The notes under the pieces were generated by a model. The model saw only the letters and a list, made by a program, of their open reading frames with translations. It did no database searches and was not told the origin of the DNA. From DASPWW01 sp963803425 (GTDB taxonomy: Bacteria > Actinomycetota > Thermoleophilia > Solirubrobacterales > 70-9): DNA of 64,000 nucleotides. How positions within the stretch are numbered: the first letter of the stretch is position 1; every line of letters begins with the position of its first letter. The position numbers and the translations under genes were made by a program. Positions 1-9,285 of the stretch are shown here, piece after piece. The stretch covers positions 1,054,001 to 1,118,000 of the forward strand of contig CAWDMA010000001.1 of NCBI GenBank assembly GCA_963803425.1, written 5' to 3'.

Positions 1-952
1 CCGAGGACCAGCTCGGCGGCGTCGCGGATCTTCCGCTTCGGTCCGATCAGGCTCATCGCCTCGATCAGCTCGGTCGGGATCAGCGCGGCGGCCTCGGCCT
101 TCCTGCCGGACAGGTACAGGTCCTGGATCTGCAGGACCTCCTTCTCGTAGCCCATCCGGATCGGGACGTTGGCGTGGAAGTTCTTGCCCTTCGCGCCCAT
201 CCCGCCGAAGTACAGCGCGTAGTAGGGACGGAGCGCGTCGGCGCAGGTCTCCACGTCGTCGCCGATCAGCATCGACACCATGCAGGCGACCTCGAAATCG
301 TCCGCCGAGCGGCGGGCGCCCTCGCGACCCCACCCCTCTCGGAGCGAGGAGACGTACGGATCCTCGTGCTCGGGGCTGACAGCATCGCGATCCACCCGTC
401 GCACGGCTCCGCACACATCGCGACGTCCTTCGGGCCCTCGGCGCCGAGGAGAATCGGGATGTCCTCGCGAACAGGGTGGATGGCGGACTTCAGCGGCTTG
501 CCGAGTCCGGTTCCGTCCGGAAGCGGCAGCGGATAGTGCGGACCGTCGCTCGTCACCGGCTCGCCCCGCGCCCAGATGTCGCGCAGGATCCCGATGTGCT
601 CGCGCGTGCGAGCCAGCGGCTTCGCGAACGGCATCCCGTACCAGCCCTCGACCACCTGCGGCCCCGACGCCCCGAGGCCGAGGATGAACCGGCCGCCGCT
701 GAGGTGGTCGATCGTCATCGCCGCCATCGACGTGGCCGCCGGCTGTCGCGCCGAGATCTGCACGATCGCGGTCCCGAGCCTGACCCGCTCGGTCTCCGCG
801 CCCCACCACGCGAGCGGCGTGAGCGCGTCGGACCCGTACGCTTCCGAGCACCAGATCGAGTCGTATCCCAGATTCTCGGTCTCGGCGACGGCCTCCGGGA
901 CGCCGGGCGGCATGCCTCACGCCCAGTAGCCGGTGTTCAGCCCGAGCTTCAC
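1..952 (-). pseudogene. LLM-class F420-dependent oxidoreductase, interrupted, 3' end outside window
   Basis: Luciferase-like (LLM) flavin/F420-dependent oxidoreductase. The start is GTG at 952-950 and the N-terminus reads VKLGLNTGYW, typical of the family. An in-frame TGA follows at 919-917, after which the reading frame continues with the family core (GYDSIWCSEAYGSDALTPLA, then GRFILGLGASGPQVVEGWYG). Near 378-384 the frame is lost. The C-terminal part (SPEHEDPYVSSLREG, later NFHANVPIRMGYEKEV) resumes in another frame and runs off the left edge. A missing T in a TT pair explains the second break; the first could be a pair of compensating indels. The substrate cannot be told. It could be a true pseudogene, but the residues either side of each break are well conserved, so sequence error is more likely. 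Confidence 0.8.
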
Positions 953-1062
953 TCGGCGGCCGGAAAGGCGTCAGGATCCCGCATACCGCGCATCGCCACG
1001 TACTCGACCGTCCAGGAACCGTGGTTGAACTGCGAGTTCATGGCAGCGAGCCCCAGAGTCAC
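949..1062 (-). CDS. 37-residue small ORF coupled to the LLM oxidoreductase
   Basis: Starts at GTG 1062-1060 behind a good Shine-Dalgarno (GGAGGAGGG, about 6 bases upstream). It ends in a TGA that overlaps the GTG start of the LLM gene as GTGA. The product has no transmembrane segment, and I do not recognise it. Its position and coupling suggest a leader or small partner protein. It could also be the remnant C-terminus of a lost upstream gene. Seen directly: RBS, start, stop and overlap. Function is unknown. Confidence 0.4.
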   Translation of the reverse strand: MTLGLAAMNSQFNHGSWTVEYVAMRGMRDPDAFPAAE

Positions 1063-1138
1063 GGAAGCCCTCCTCCATGTCTGGCGTATTTCGGTCTTCG
1101 ATCACGGTGCATGGACCCGGGACCAGCCATGCCGCCGG

Positions 1139-1160
1139 GCCGTAGCCCGCCGGCTACGGC
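1139..1160. terminator. Hairpin at the 3' end of the small CDS at 1154-1396
   Basis: Perfect 9-bp stem (GCCGTAGCC / GGCTACGGC, 1139-1147 with 1152-1160) and a 4-base CGCC loop, overlapping the stop codon of the minus-strand small gene. There is no T tract, as is usual in high-GC actinobacteria. Likely a factor-independent terminator or mRNA 3' end stabiliser. Confidence 0.5.
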
Positions 1161-1396
1161 ACCCGAACGTCCCTGACCCCGATGACCGTGGTCCGGGAGG
1201 CCACGAACGGCGGCAGCAGCGCGAGCGCTGCGCGCACGTCGGCGGCGTCCACGATCCACCACAGACCATGCCCGCCGGTGAGACAGCTCGAGGCCACCCG
1301 CTCGCGCCGCAGCGGGCTGTCGACGCCCGCCCAGCTCGCGAACGCCGCGGCGCACTCGCTTGCCCGGTGCTGGTGGTGAAGCAGGAAGCGGGGCAC
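1154..1396 (-). CDS. Small conserved hypothetical protein (about 80 aa)
   Basis: Start chosen at GTG 1396 because the protein then begins VPRFLLHHQHRASECAAAF, the N-terminus I associate with a family of small actinobacterial proteins. In-frame ATGs at 1432 and 1471 are alternatives. The chain is soluble and His/Cys-bearing (FLLHHQH, SSCLTGGHGLWWIVDA), ending in RDVRVP. The overall pattern resembles a single small ferredoxin-like alpha/beta domain, but this is only an impression. No enzymatic motif is evident. The gene sits alone between the LLM locus and the divergent MMPL gene. Confidence 0.55.
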   Translation of the reverse strand: MPRFLLHHQHRASECAAAFASWAGVDSPLRRERVASSCLTGGHGLWWIVDAADVRAALALLPPFVASRTTVIGVRDVRVP

Positions 1397-1440
1397 GCGG
1401 CCAAGTGTGAGCGCGGGGCCGACGGCGATCATCAGGGAGG

Positions 1441-1536
1441 CCCCCTGAACCGACCCTGAGCCAGGCTCCACCGAGCGTGGTCCCGTGCGTGCACCGGATC
1501 CCCTGACGCCCCTCGGTTAGGGGTGGGTTCAGGGGG
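1441..1536. repeat. Inverted repeat in the leader region of the MMPL gene
   Basis: CCCCCTGAACC at 1441-1451 is matched by its reverse complement at 1526-1536, 74 bases apart. The loop carries further short C/G-run complements (GCCCCTCGGTTAGGGG). It lies 75-170 bases upstream of the MMPL start, so it could be a regulator-binding or structured leader region. No regulator is known. Confidence 0.35.
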
Positions 1537-1611
1537 CGCCCCCGATGAACTCGGGGCCGACTCCGAGCAGGCTTGCCCAGTCCAATCAACGAGTCGGAGA
1601 AGGAGAACCCC

Positions 1612-3804
1612 ATGCATACCAAGACCAACCTCACGGCCCGGATCGGGCGCTGGAGCGCCCGGCACCGCAAGACGGCGATCGGAGGATGGCTCGCGTTCGT
1701 CGTCGCCACGTTCGTCCTCGGAGGGATGGTGGGCACGAACACTCTCGACTCCGCGGAGTCCGGCGTGGGCGAGTCCGGCCACGCCGATCGAACCGTGTAT
1801 CACGCGTTTCCGCAGAAGTCAGAGGAGGGCGTGCTGGTCCACGGCGCCGCCCATTCGGCTCACACCCCCGAGTTCCGGGCCACCGTCGCCGACGTGATGG
1901 ACCGGCTCGAGCGCGTCAAGGACGTCGAGCACGTGACAAGCCCGTATCGCGACGGCGGAGCTCACGTCTCCGCGGACGGGCGCTCGGCGCTCGTCGGGTA
2001 CGAGCTTCCCGGCGACCAGAACCAGGCAAGCGACGCGGTCGATGCGCCGATCGCGGCGATCGCGACGGTCGCAAAGGCCCATCCCGAGATGGATATCGAG
2101 GCGTTCGGCGACGCGACCAGCGAGAAGCAGCTGATGGCGGCGATCAACGGTGACCTGCACAAGGCGGAGTTCGTGTCGCTGCCGGTCACGCTCGCCATCC
2201 TGCTGGTCGCCTTCGGCGGGCTCCTGATCGCGGGGGTGCCGGTGCTGCTGGCGCTGTCGGCGGTGCTGGCGACGTTCGGGGTGATCGGACCGGTCAGCCA
2301 GATCTCGCCGGTTTCGGACTCGATCAGCTCGGTCGTGCTGCTGATCGGCCTCGCGGTCGGCGTCGACTACGCGCTGTTCTACGTTCGCCGGGTGCGCGAG
2401 GAGCGCGCCGCCGGCCGCCGCGGGGTGGCTGCGATCGAGGCAGCCGCGGCGACGTCCGGGCGCGCCGTCCTCGTGTCCGGCTTCACCGTCGTCAGCGCGA
2501 TGGCGGGCATGTACCTCGCGGGCGCCGCGGACTTCGCGTCGTTCGCGACAGGCACGATCGTCGTCGTCCTGCTCGCAATGGTCGGCTCGCTGACCGTGCT
2601 GCCGGCGCTGCTCTCGAAGATGGCGCGCCGGATCGACGGTCGGGACCGCGGCATCCGGGGCCTGGTCAGGGCTCGCGTCGCGAGGCTCGACCTCTGGGGT
2701 CGGATCACCGACCGGGTGTTGCGGCGTCCCGCGCTGGCGGCCGCCGCCGCGACGCTCGTGCTGGTGGCGCTCGCGGTCCCCGCGCTCGGAATGAAGACAG
2801 CCGACGCCGGCCCGGAGTCGTTCCCCCAGGACCTGGCCGTGGTGCAGACGTTCAACCGCGTCCAGGACGCGTTCCCGAGCGAGGACTCGACGGCCACCGT
2901 CGTCGTCGAGGCCGACGACGTGAGAGCGGCGGCGGTGTCCGAGCAGATCGACCGCTTCGAGGCGCTCACCGCCCGGGACAAGCAGCTCTTCCCGGGCAAG
3001 GCGGAGGTCGACGTCAACCCCGACGGGACCGTCGCGCAGGTGACCGTCCCGACGGCGGGCGACGGCTACGACGACGCCTCCGGGCAGGCGCTCGACGCGC
3101 TCCGTGAGGAGATCGTCCCGAACACGCTGGGGGCGGTGGATGGCGCGCAGCTCAGCGTCACCGGCGTCACCGCGAACACGCGCGACTTCAACCGCAGCAT
3201 GGTCGCGCACCTGCCCTACGTGTTCGGCTTCGTGCTGTCCGCGGCATTCGCGCTGCTGCTCGTCACGTTCAGGTCGATCGTGATCCCGCTGAAGGCGATC
3301 GCGCTCAACCTGCTCTCAGTGGGCGCCGCGTACGGCGTGCTGGTCGCCGTGTTCCAGGGCGAGTGGGCCGAGGGCCTGCTCGGCTTCAACTCGTCGGGCG
3401 CGATCGTCCCGTGGCTGCCCCTGTTCCTGTTCGTCGTCCTGTTCGGGCTGTCGATGGACTACCACGTGTTCATCCTCACCCGGGTCCGGGAGGCCTACGA
3501 TCGGGGGCTGAGCACGGAGCAGGCGGTGGCGCACGGGATCAAGACGACGGCTGGGGTCGTGACCAGTGCCGCGGTCGTGATGGTGGCGGTGTTCTCGATC
3601 TTCGCCGTCCTGTCACTGCTCGACTTCAAGCAGATGGGAGTCGGGCTGGCCGTCGCCGTGCTGATCGACGCCACCCTGGTACGCGGCGTACTGCTGCCGG
3701 CCTCGATGGCGTTGCTGGGTGAGCGCAACTGGTGGCTGCCCCGGTCGCTGGGCTGGATTCCCCAGGTCGAGCCCGACGCGAACACAGTTCCCGCCGAGGG
3801 CTGA
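1612..3804 (+). CDS. MMPL/RND-family transporter
   Basis: A 730-residue RND-superfamily export protein of the MMPL type, found in the cytoplasmic membrane. The start is ATG 1612, behind AAGGAG; an upstream in-frame ATG at 1573 lacks such a site. The order is classic: an N-terminal helix after ARIGRWSARHRKTAIGGW, an extracytoplasmic domain (about residues 50-190), a helix bundle with VGVDYALFYVRRVREE, a second extracytoplasmic domain rich in Asp/Glu, and a second helix bundle with FGLSMDYHVFILTRVREAYD. Both bundles carry the conserved G(V/M)DYxxF/V motif. Such proteins export lipids or lipophilic compounds using the proton gradient. The substrate cannot be inferred here. A strong hairpin follows the stop. 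Confidence 0.92.
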   Translation: MHTKTNLTARIGRWSARHRKTAIGGWLAFVVATFVLGGMVGTNTLDSAESGVGESGHADRTVYHAFPQKSEEGVLVHGAAHSAHTPEFRATVADVMDRLERVKDVEHVTSPYRDGGAHVSADGRSALVGYELPGDQNQASDAVDAPIAAIATVAKAHPEMDIEAFGDATSEKQLMAAINGDLHKAEFVSLPVTLAILLVAFGGLLIAGVPVLLALSAVLATFGVIGPVSQISPVSDSISSVVLLIGLAVGVDYALFYVRRVREERAAGRRGVAAIEAAAATSGRAVLVSGFTVVSAMAGMYLAGAADFASFATGTIVVVLLAMVGSLTVLPALLSKMARRIDGRDRGIRGLVRARVARLDLWGRITDRVLRRPALAAAAATLVLVALAVPALGMKTADAGPESFPQDLAVVQTFNRVQDAFPSEDSTATVVVEADDVRAAAVSEQIDRFEALTARDKQLFPGKAEVDVNPDGTVAQVTVPTAGDGYDDASGQALDALREEIVPNTLGAVDGAQLSVTGVTANTRDFNRSMVAHLPYVFGFVLSAAFALLLVTFRSIVIPLKAIALNLLSVGAAYGVLVAVFQGEWAEGLLGFNSSGAIVPWLPLFLFVVLFGLSMDYHVFILTRVREAYDRGLSTEQAVAHGIKTTAGVVTSAAVVMVAVFSIFAVLSLLDFKQMGVGLAVAVLIDATLVRGVLLPASMALLGERNWWLPRSLGWIPQVEPDANTVPAEG

Positions 3805-3822
3805 TACCGCCGCGATCCAGCT

Positions 3823-3856
3823 CCACCGGCGCCCGCCTTCCGGCGGGCGCCGGTGG
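3823..3856. terminator. Strong hairpin between the MMPL and AAA-LuxR genes
   Basis: Perfect 15-bp stem (CCACCGGCGCCCGCC, 3823-3837, with 3842-3856) around a TTCC tetraloop, starting 19 bases after the MMPL stop. Only TTGC follows rather than a T run. It probably terminates the MMPL transcript ahead of the regulator gene. Confidence 0.7.
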
Positions 3857-3890
3857 TTGCCGCCCCGCCGGGGGATATGCTCGCCCGGGG

Positions 3891-6812
3891 ATGGACCCGC
3901 GAAGCCGCTCGCTCGTGGGCCGAGAGGCCGAGTTGGGGAGGATCGACCGCGCGCTCGAGGGGCTCGACTCGGGGCCGCAGCGCTGCCTCACGGTCGAGGG
4001 CGAGCCGGGGATAGGGAAGACCCGGCTGCTGGCCGAGCTGCGCCGGCGCTCCGAGGATCGCGGCGATGTCGTCTTGCAGGGCGTCGCGTCGGAGCTCGAG
4101 ACCTACGTGCCGTTCGGGGTCGTGGTCGACGCCTTCGACGCGTACGCGGCCGCTCTCCGCGACGAGATCGATGCCGAGTGGCCCGCCGCGCTCCGTGCCG
4201 AGCTCGGCGGCATACTGCCCTCGCTTCACGCGGAGGCCGAAGGTGGCCATCAGGCCGAGGATGAGCGGTATCGCGCCCACCGCGCGATCCGCGCCATGGT
4301 CGAGCTGCTCGCCGCCCGCGGTCCGCTGGTCGTGGTCCTGGACGACCTGCACTGGGCCGATGACGCCTCGCTGGAGCTGATCCAGACGCTGCTTCGGAAG
4401 CCTCCCGACGGGGGCGCGCTGCTGGCGATCGGCTTTCGTCCTGGCCAGGCGCCGACACGCCTCACCGCGGCGGTGGCGGCGCACGGTGTGGATCGGATCG
4501 TGCTCGGGCCGCTGTCGGTCCAGGAAGCGGGGTCTCTGCTCTCGACGGACCCGGGATCGCGAGAGCTGGCTGCGATCTACGCCGAGAGCGGCGGCAACCC
4601 CTTCTACCTCGAGCAGCTCTCACGCACCGGCGGGAGCCAGGAGCCCGGCGCCGGGGCGACCCGCGACGGCACAGTTCCGGACGGCATCCTCGCCTCGGTC
4701 GCGGAGGAGGTCGCTTCGCTCTCCCCAGGCGCGCAGTCGATGCTGCGGTCGGCCGCGATCGCGGGCGAGCCGTTCGAGCCGGACCTGGCCGGCGAGATCG
4801 CGGAGCTCGACCAGGGGGAGACACTCGCGATCCTCGACGAGCTGCTCGCCGTCGACCTCGTCAGGTCGACCGAGCTGCCGCGCCGGTTCATCTTCCGCCA
4901 CCCGCTCGCCCGTCAGGCCGTGTACGAGGGCATCCCCGCCGGATGGCGGCTCGCGGCGCACGGGCGCGCAGCCGCGGCCCTCGGCTCCCGCGGCGCGGCG
5001 GCGACCGCACGCGCCCACCACGTCGAGCATGCGGCCCGCCAGGGCGACGAGGACGCGATCTCGGTGCTGATCGAGGCGGGGGAGGCGAGCGCCCCGCGCG
5101 CCCCGGTGGTGGCTGCGAGATGGTTCGAGGCGGCGCTGCGGCTGCTGCCCGCATCCGACGCAGGGCGCCAGATCGCGATTCGCCGCCAGCTCGCCCAGGC
5201 TCTGCGCGCGGCCGGACGGCTGGAGCCGGCGAGAGCGGTCCTGCTCGAGGCAATCGAGCTGATCGAAGACCCCGCGGACCCGGTGCGGATCGAGCTGACG
5301 GTGCGATGCGCTGCCGTCGAGCGGTGGTTGGGCCGGGAGCTCGAGGCGCGCCGACGACTCACGCGGGCCTCGGAGGGGTTGCCCCGGGGGGACACGCCCG
5401 AGCGCGCCGCGCTCCAGGCGGAGCTCGCGATCGACGGCGTGTTCGACCGGGACCTCGGCCGCGCGATCGAGGCCGGGGAGGCGGCGCTGGCCAGCGCTCG
5501 CGAGCTCGGGTCGCGTCAGCTGATCGGGGCGGGCGCCGCGGTGCTGTCGCTCGGCGACGCCGCGCTGGGGAGGATCGGCTCGGCGCGCGAGCATCGGGAA
5601 GAGGCGACCGAGGCGATCGACGGTCTGCCCGATGAGGTGGTTGCCGAGCAGCTCGATTCTCTCTATCACCTGGCGTGGGCCGAGAACTACCTCGAGCAGT
5701 ACGGCGCAGCGCTCGCGCACGTCGATCGGATCATCGAGATCGTCCGTCGCGGCGAGGGCGCGCGCCCGCTCGTGCCGATGATGCTGGTCAAGTGCTACCC
5801 GCTCGAGACGCTCGGGCGGCTCGGCGAGGCCGCCGAGCTTTGCGACACGGCGGTCGAGGCGACGCGACTGGATGGGGGAGCGCACTTCCTTCCGTGGGCG
5901 CTGTTCGAGCGGGCGTGGGCCCAGTACTACCGCGGCGATCTGCAGGGGGCGATCGCCTCCGCCGAGGAGAGCATGCGGTTGTCGAATCGCAAGATCGGGG
6001 GAGCGGGGCCGAGCGCCGGCATCGGGCCCGCGTGGATAACCGCCTGTGCCCTGATCGAGTCCGGCCGACCCGACCAGGCCGCGCAGCTCGTGCGGCCCCT
6101 GGTCGGCGAGGACATCGAGGGAGCGATGCCGGTCGAGCGGGCCTTCTTCTGGGAGACGATCGCGCTCGCGGAGACGGGTGCCGGCGAGCTGCAGCGGGCT
6201 GAGGACTACATCGCCCGCGCGGAGGCCGACGCCGACGCCACCGGCCTCGGAATCCCGAGAGGCGCAGCGCTCCGCGCTCGGGCTGCGCTGCTGATCGCCA
6301 CCGGCGATCCGGGCGGGGCCGCCGATGTGGCCGGGGAGAGCGCCGACGCCTTCGCGTCGATCGGCGCCCGGATCGAGGTCGCGTTCAGCCGCAGCCTCCA
6401 GGGTCGTGCGCTTGCGGAGTCAGGCGCGCGCGACGCCGCGATACCGATCCTGCGCGAGGCGGAGGCCGAGCTCGACGCGTGCGGGTCCGCGCGGGAGCGC
6501 GACGCCGCCCGCCGCGAGCTCCGCAAGCTCGGAGCTCGCGCGGAGGTCCGCGGACCCGCGACCGGAGCCGATTCGGGCGTCGACGCTCTCACCAGGCGCG
6601 AGCGCGAGATTGCGGACCTGGTCACCGACCGTCGCACCAATCGCGAGATCGCAGCCGAGCTCGTGCTCAGCGAGAAGACGATCGAGTCCCATCTTCGCAA
6701 CGTGTTCGTGAAGCTCGGGCGCCGGCTCGCGGGTGGAGGTCGCGCGCGTGATCGAAGGCTCGCGCGGGAACGGCGGGTAGCCGCTCTCCGGGACGGCGTC
6801 CGTCGCGGCTGA
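3891..6812 (+). CDS. AAA-ATPase LuxR-family transcriptional regulator (LAL type), frameshifted near the C-terminus
   Basis: Large ATP-binding LuxR (LAL/MalT-like) regulator. Start at ATG 3891 gives MDPRSRSLVGREAELGRID. A Walker A motif GEPGIGKT lies at residues 37-44, and a Walker B-like LVVVLDDLHWADD is near 145-160. A long helical, TPR-like middle is followed by a C-terminal LuxR helix-turn-helix (LTRREREIADLV, then LSEKTIESHLRNVFVKLG). After VKLG the open frame runs into GRRLAGGGRARDRR, which is not family-like. Dropping one G from the GGG at about 6718-6720 restores LGAGSRVEVARVIEGSRG with a stop at 6778-6780. The true end is therefore probably 6780, and the extra base looks like an error. 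Regulator target unknown; neighbours give no clear hint. Confidence 0.85.
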   Translation: MDPRSRSLVGREAELGRIDRALEGLDSGPQRCLTVEGEPGIGKTRLLAELRRRSEDRGDVVLQGVASELETYVPFGVVVDAFDAYAAALRDEIDAEWPAALRAELGGILPSLHAEAEGGHQAEDERYRAHRAIRAMVELLAARGPLVVVLDDLHWADDASLELIQTLLRKPPDGGALLAIGFRPGQAPTRLTAAVAAHGVDRIVLGPLSVQEAGSLLSTDPGSRELAAIYAESGGNPFYLEQLSRTGGSQEPGAGATRDGTVPDGILASVAEEVASLSPGAQSMLRSAAIAGEPFEPDLAGEIAELDQGETLAILDELLAVDLVRSTELPRRFIFRHPLARQAVYEGIPAGWRLAAHGRAAAALGSRGAAATARAHHVEHAARQGDEDAISVLIEAGEASAPRAPVVAARWFEAALRLLPASDAGRQIAIRRQLAQALRAAGRLEPARAVLLEAIELIEDPADPVRIELTVRCAAVERWLGRELEARRRLTRASEGLPRGDTPERAALQAELAIDGVFDRDLGRAIEAGEAALASARELGSRQLIGAGAAVLSLGDAALGRIGSAREHREEATEAIDGLPDEVVAEQLDSLYHLAWAENYLEQYGAALAHVDRIIEIVRRGEGARPLVPMMLVKCYPLETLGRLGEAAELCDTAVEATRLDGGAHFLPWALFERAWAQYYRGDLQGAIASAEESMRLSNRKIGGAGPSAGIGPAWITACALIESGRPDQAAQLVRPLVGEDIEGAMPVERAFFWETIALAETGAGELQRAEDYIARAEADADATGLGIPRGAALRARAALLIATGDPGGAADVAGESADAFASIGARIEVAFSRSLQGRALAESGARDAAIPILREAEAELDACGSARERDAARRELRKLGARAEVRGPATGADSGVDALTRREREIADLVTDRRTNREIAAELVLSEKTIESHLRNVFVKLGRRLAGGGRARDRRLARERRVAALRDGVRRG

Positions 6813-6829
6813 GATCTACGCGACGGCGG

Positions 6830-7225
6830 CTACGAGACCGCTTTCGCCTTGATCGCCGCGAACTCGTCCTGGCTGATCGTGCCCGCGTCGAGCAGTTCCT
6901 TGGCCTTGGCGATCTCTGCTGCGGAGCCGCCCGCAGCATCGCGGACGTAGGAGTCGAACGCCGCCTGCTGAGACTCGGCCTGCTTGATGCTGCGCTCGCG
7001 CATCCCGTCGTGCTCCACGATCAGGTAGATCAGCACACCGAGCCACGGCAGGACGACGACGGCGATCACCCACAGGGCCTTGGCGACGCCGCCGATGTCG
7101 TGGCGCCGGAAGACGTCGATCAGGACCGTGATCACGATCCAGATCCAGATCACAGCGACGAAGAAGATCAGCATCGACCAGAGCACGTTCAGGAACGGGT
7201 AGTCGGCTTCGGCGATCGGCAGCAT
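6830..7225 (-). CDS. SHOCT-domain membrane protein with PLDc_N-like transmembrane part
   Basis: A 131-residue protein. Two hydrophobic helices (about residues 12-35 and 47-68, containing WVIAVVVLPWLGVLIYLIVE) match the short PLDc_N-type membrane module. A charged linker follows, and then a C-terminal SHOCT motif (AKELLDAGTISQDEFAAIKAK), a small domain common at the ends of bacterial membrane proteins. The start is ATG 7225, with AAGGGACG 4-11 bases upstream. It stands alone, 64 bases downstream of the response-regulator stop, on the same strand. Role unknown; possibly envelope stress or oligomerisation. Confidence 0.8.
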   Translation of the reverse strand: MLPIAEADYPFLNVLWSMLIFFVAVIWIWIVITVLIDVFRRHDIGGVAKALWVIAVVVLPWLGVLIYLIVEHDGMRERSIKQAESQQAAFDSYVRDAAGGSAAEIAKAKELLDAGTISQDEFAAIKAKAVS

Positions 7226-7289
7226 GGGTCGTCCCTTCAGAAGGTAGTCGGGCGGCTGATCCTATAGTGCGACCAAGGTTGCCCGCTGC

Positions 7290-7958
7290 CTAGTCCGACG
7301 GCTCCGGCGCGTCCGTCTCCAGCAGCCCGCTCTGATGCGCGAGCACGACCGCCTGCACACGGTCGCGCAGCCCGAGCTTGCGGAGGATGTGGGTGACATG
7401 GGTCTTCACCGTGGTCTCGCCGATGTACAGCTCGCGCCCGATCTCGGCGTTCGACAGCCCTTGGGCGATCAGCCCGAGGATCTCCCGCTCGCGCTCGGTG
7501 AGCTCGTCGAGCCCGGCGGGTGGCTCGGAGCGCGGCATCCGCGCGAATCGCTCGATCACACGCCTGGTCACCGCAGGCGAGAGCAGCGCGTCGCCGGCGG
7601 CGACAGTGCGGATCGCCGCGATCAACCGCTCCGGCGGGTCGTCCTTGAGCACGAAGCCGCTGGCGCCGGCGCTGAGCGCCTCGTACACGTACTCGTCGAG
7701 ATCGAACGTGGTCAGGATCAGCACCCGCGCCTCGGGGTCCGCGGCCAGGATCCGCCGGGTCGCCTCCAGCCCGTCCAGCTCCGGCATCCGGATGTCCATC
7801 AGGACAAGCGTGGGGTGGAAGCGCGCCGCCTGGCTGATCGCCTCGAGCCCGTTGCTCGCCTCCGCCACCACCTCGATCTCATCCTCCCCCGCGAGCAGAG
7901 TCCGAAAGCCGGCGCGGACCAGCGACTGGTCGTCAGCGACCAGCACCTGGATGCTCAT
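7290..7958 (-). CDS. NarL/FixJ-family response regulator
   Basis: A 222-residue two-component response regulator. The receiver domain (residues 1-120) has the acidic pair D9/D10 and the phospho-acceptor D55 in LVLMDIRMPELDG. A LuxR-type helix-turn-helix at about 150-210 reads LTEREREILGLIAQGLSN and then TTVKTHVTHILRKLGL. Its ATG overlaps the stop of the upstream histidine kinase gene as ATGA (7958-7955), so the two are translationally coupled and almost certainly a cognate pair. The divergent CPBP gene beyond the kinase is a candidate target by position only. Confidence 0.93.
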   Translation of the reverse strand: MSIQVLVADDQSLVRAGFRTLLAGEDEIEVVAEASNGLEAISQAARFHPTLVLMDIRMPELDGLEATRRILAADPEARVLILTTFDLDEYVYEALSAGASGFVLKDDPPERLIAAIRTVAAGDALLSPAVTRRVIERFARMPRSEPPAGLDELTEREREILGLIAQGLSNAEIGRELYIGETTVKTHVTHILRKLGLRDRVQAVVLAHQSGLLETDAPEPSD

Positions 7959-9145
7959 CCGGACTCGCCCCGTACCGGGAGACTGGTCCGAAGCACGAAT
8001 CCGCCGTCGCTCCCGGGCTCGGCGCTGATCTCACCGCCGTAGATCTTGACGCGCTCCCGGATCCCGACGAGTCCGTGCCCGTGTCCGTCGCCGCGGCCCG
8101 CGGGCGCCCCCTCACCGTCGTCACGCACCTCGATCCCGAGCTCGTCCGAGCCGTAGGAGAGCGTCACGTCGGCATGGTCGGCCCGGGCGTGCTTGAGCGC
8201 GTTCGTGAGCCCCTCCTGCACGATCCGGTAAGCGGACACGTCGAGCGCGTCGGGGAGGGGGCGGCGCTCGCCGTGCACATGCAGCCGGACCGACAGACCG
8301 GCGCCGTCCACCCGCTCGATCAGCGCGTCCAGCGCGTCCAGGCCGGGCTGGGGCGAGAGCGAGGCCCCGTCCTCCTCGCGGCGCATCGCCCCGAGCAGGC
8401 GCCGCATCTCGGTGAGCGCGGTGCGGCCGGTCGACTCCGCACCCTGCAGCGACTCCCCCTCCTCGGGCAGCGACTCCGAGATCCTGTGCCGGACGGCACC
8501 GACCTGCAACACGATCACGCTGACCGCATGCGCGACGATGTCGTGTAGCTCGCGCGCGATCCGGGCGCGCTCCTCGGCGACGGCGACCCGCGCGGCTGCC
8601 TCGCGCTGACGCTCCGCCTCGGCCGCGCGGAGCTCGGCGGCCTCCGCCTGGTCGGCTCGTCCCCGCATCGCGTAGCCGGCCACCCACCCGATCGCGAACA
8701 GCAGCGGCGTGAAGACCAGGTTGCCGGTGACGTGATCGGGGTCGTTGAACGCGACGATCGCCGCCGCGCCGACCACGACCGCGAGCCCGAGCCGCGCCTG
8801 CACGGCGTCCCGGACGTTGCCGAGCAGGTAGGCGGCGACGATCCCCGCGACGGTGGCGGTGGCGGTTGCCGGGATCAGCCGTCCGTCGACGAACGAGGTC
8901 GCGGCGGCAAGCACCCACACCCCGGCGGGAGCGCCGAACGGGAAGCGCCGCCGTAACAGCAGCGGCAGCACAAGCAGCGCGATCGCCGGGATCGCGAACC
9001 ACACCGAGGTGCCGGGCTCCATCGCATCTCCCCCTCTGACCGCGACCTCGATCGCGCCCTCGACGGCGGCGATCACGATCAGGGCGTCGAGCCAGTAAGT
9101 CCGGGCGAGCCGCCCGACAGGGGTCATGGAGCGACGGTACTTCAA
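7955..9145 (-). CDS. NarL-type sensor histidine kinase (HisKA_3/HATPase_c)
   Basis: A 396-residue membrane sensor kinase. The first 165 residues are four or five hydrophobic helices with no clear extracytoplasmic sensor domain, so the signal is probably sensed in the membrane. The dimerisation helix carries the phospho-accepting H201 in ERARIARELHDIVAHAVS. The ATPase domain shows the N box (YRIVQEGLTNALKHA) and G boxes (VRDDGEGAPAG, GHGLVGIRERV). The start is ATG 9145, with an internal ATG at 9127 as alternative. It is coupled by ATGA to the response regulator and divergent from the CPBP protease gene, leaving a shared 140-base promoter region. Confidence 0.92.
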   Translation of the reverse strand: MKYRRSMTPVGRLARTYWLDALIVIAAVEGAIEVAVRGGDAMEPGTSVWFAIPAIALLVLPLLLRRRFPFGAPAGVWVLAAATSFVDGRLIPATATATVAGIVAAYLLGNVRDAVQARLGLAVVVGAAAIVAFNDPDHVTGNLVFTPLLFAIGWVAGYAMRGRADQAEAAELRAAEAERQREAAARVAVAEERARIARELHDIVAHAVSVIVLQVGAVRHRISESLPEEGESLQGAESTGRTALTEMRRLLGAMRREEDGASLSPQPGLDALDALIERVDGAGLSVRLHVHGERRPLPDALDVSAYRIVQEGLTNALKHARADHADVTLSYGSDELGIEVRDDGEGAPAGRGDGHGHGLVGIRERVKIYGGEISAEPGSDGGFVLRTSLPVRGESG

Positions 9146-9285
9146 CCCGGGGCGCGCCGCCTCCGACCTGAGTAGGAGCCGGAATCGTCGTCCCGGAGGA
9201 GGGCGATTCGGGCCTTGAGCCGATGTGCGGAAGCCGGCCCGCGCCTAGCGTCGTTGCAGTGGAATCGACCGACGAAGGAGGACCG

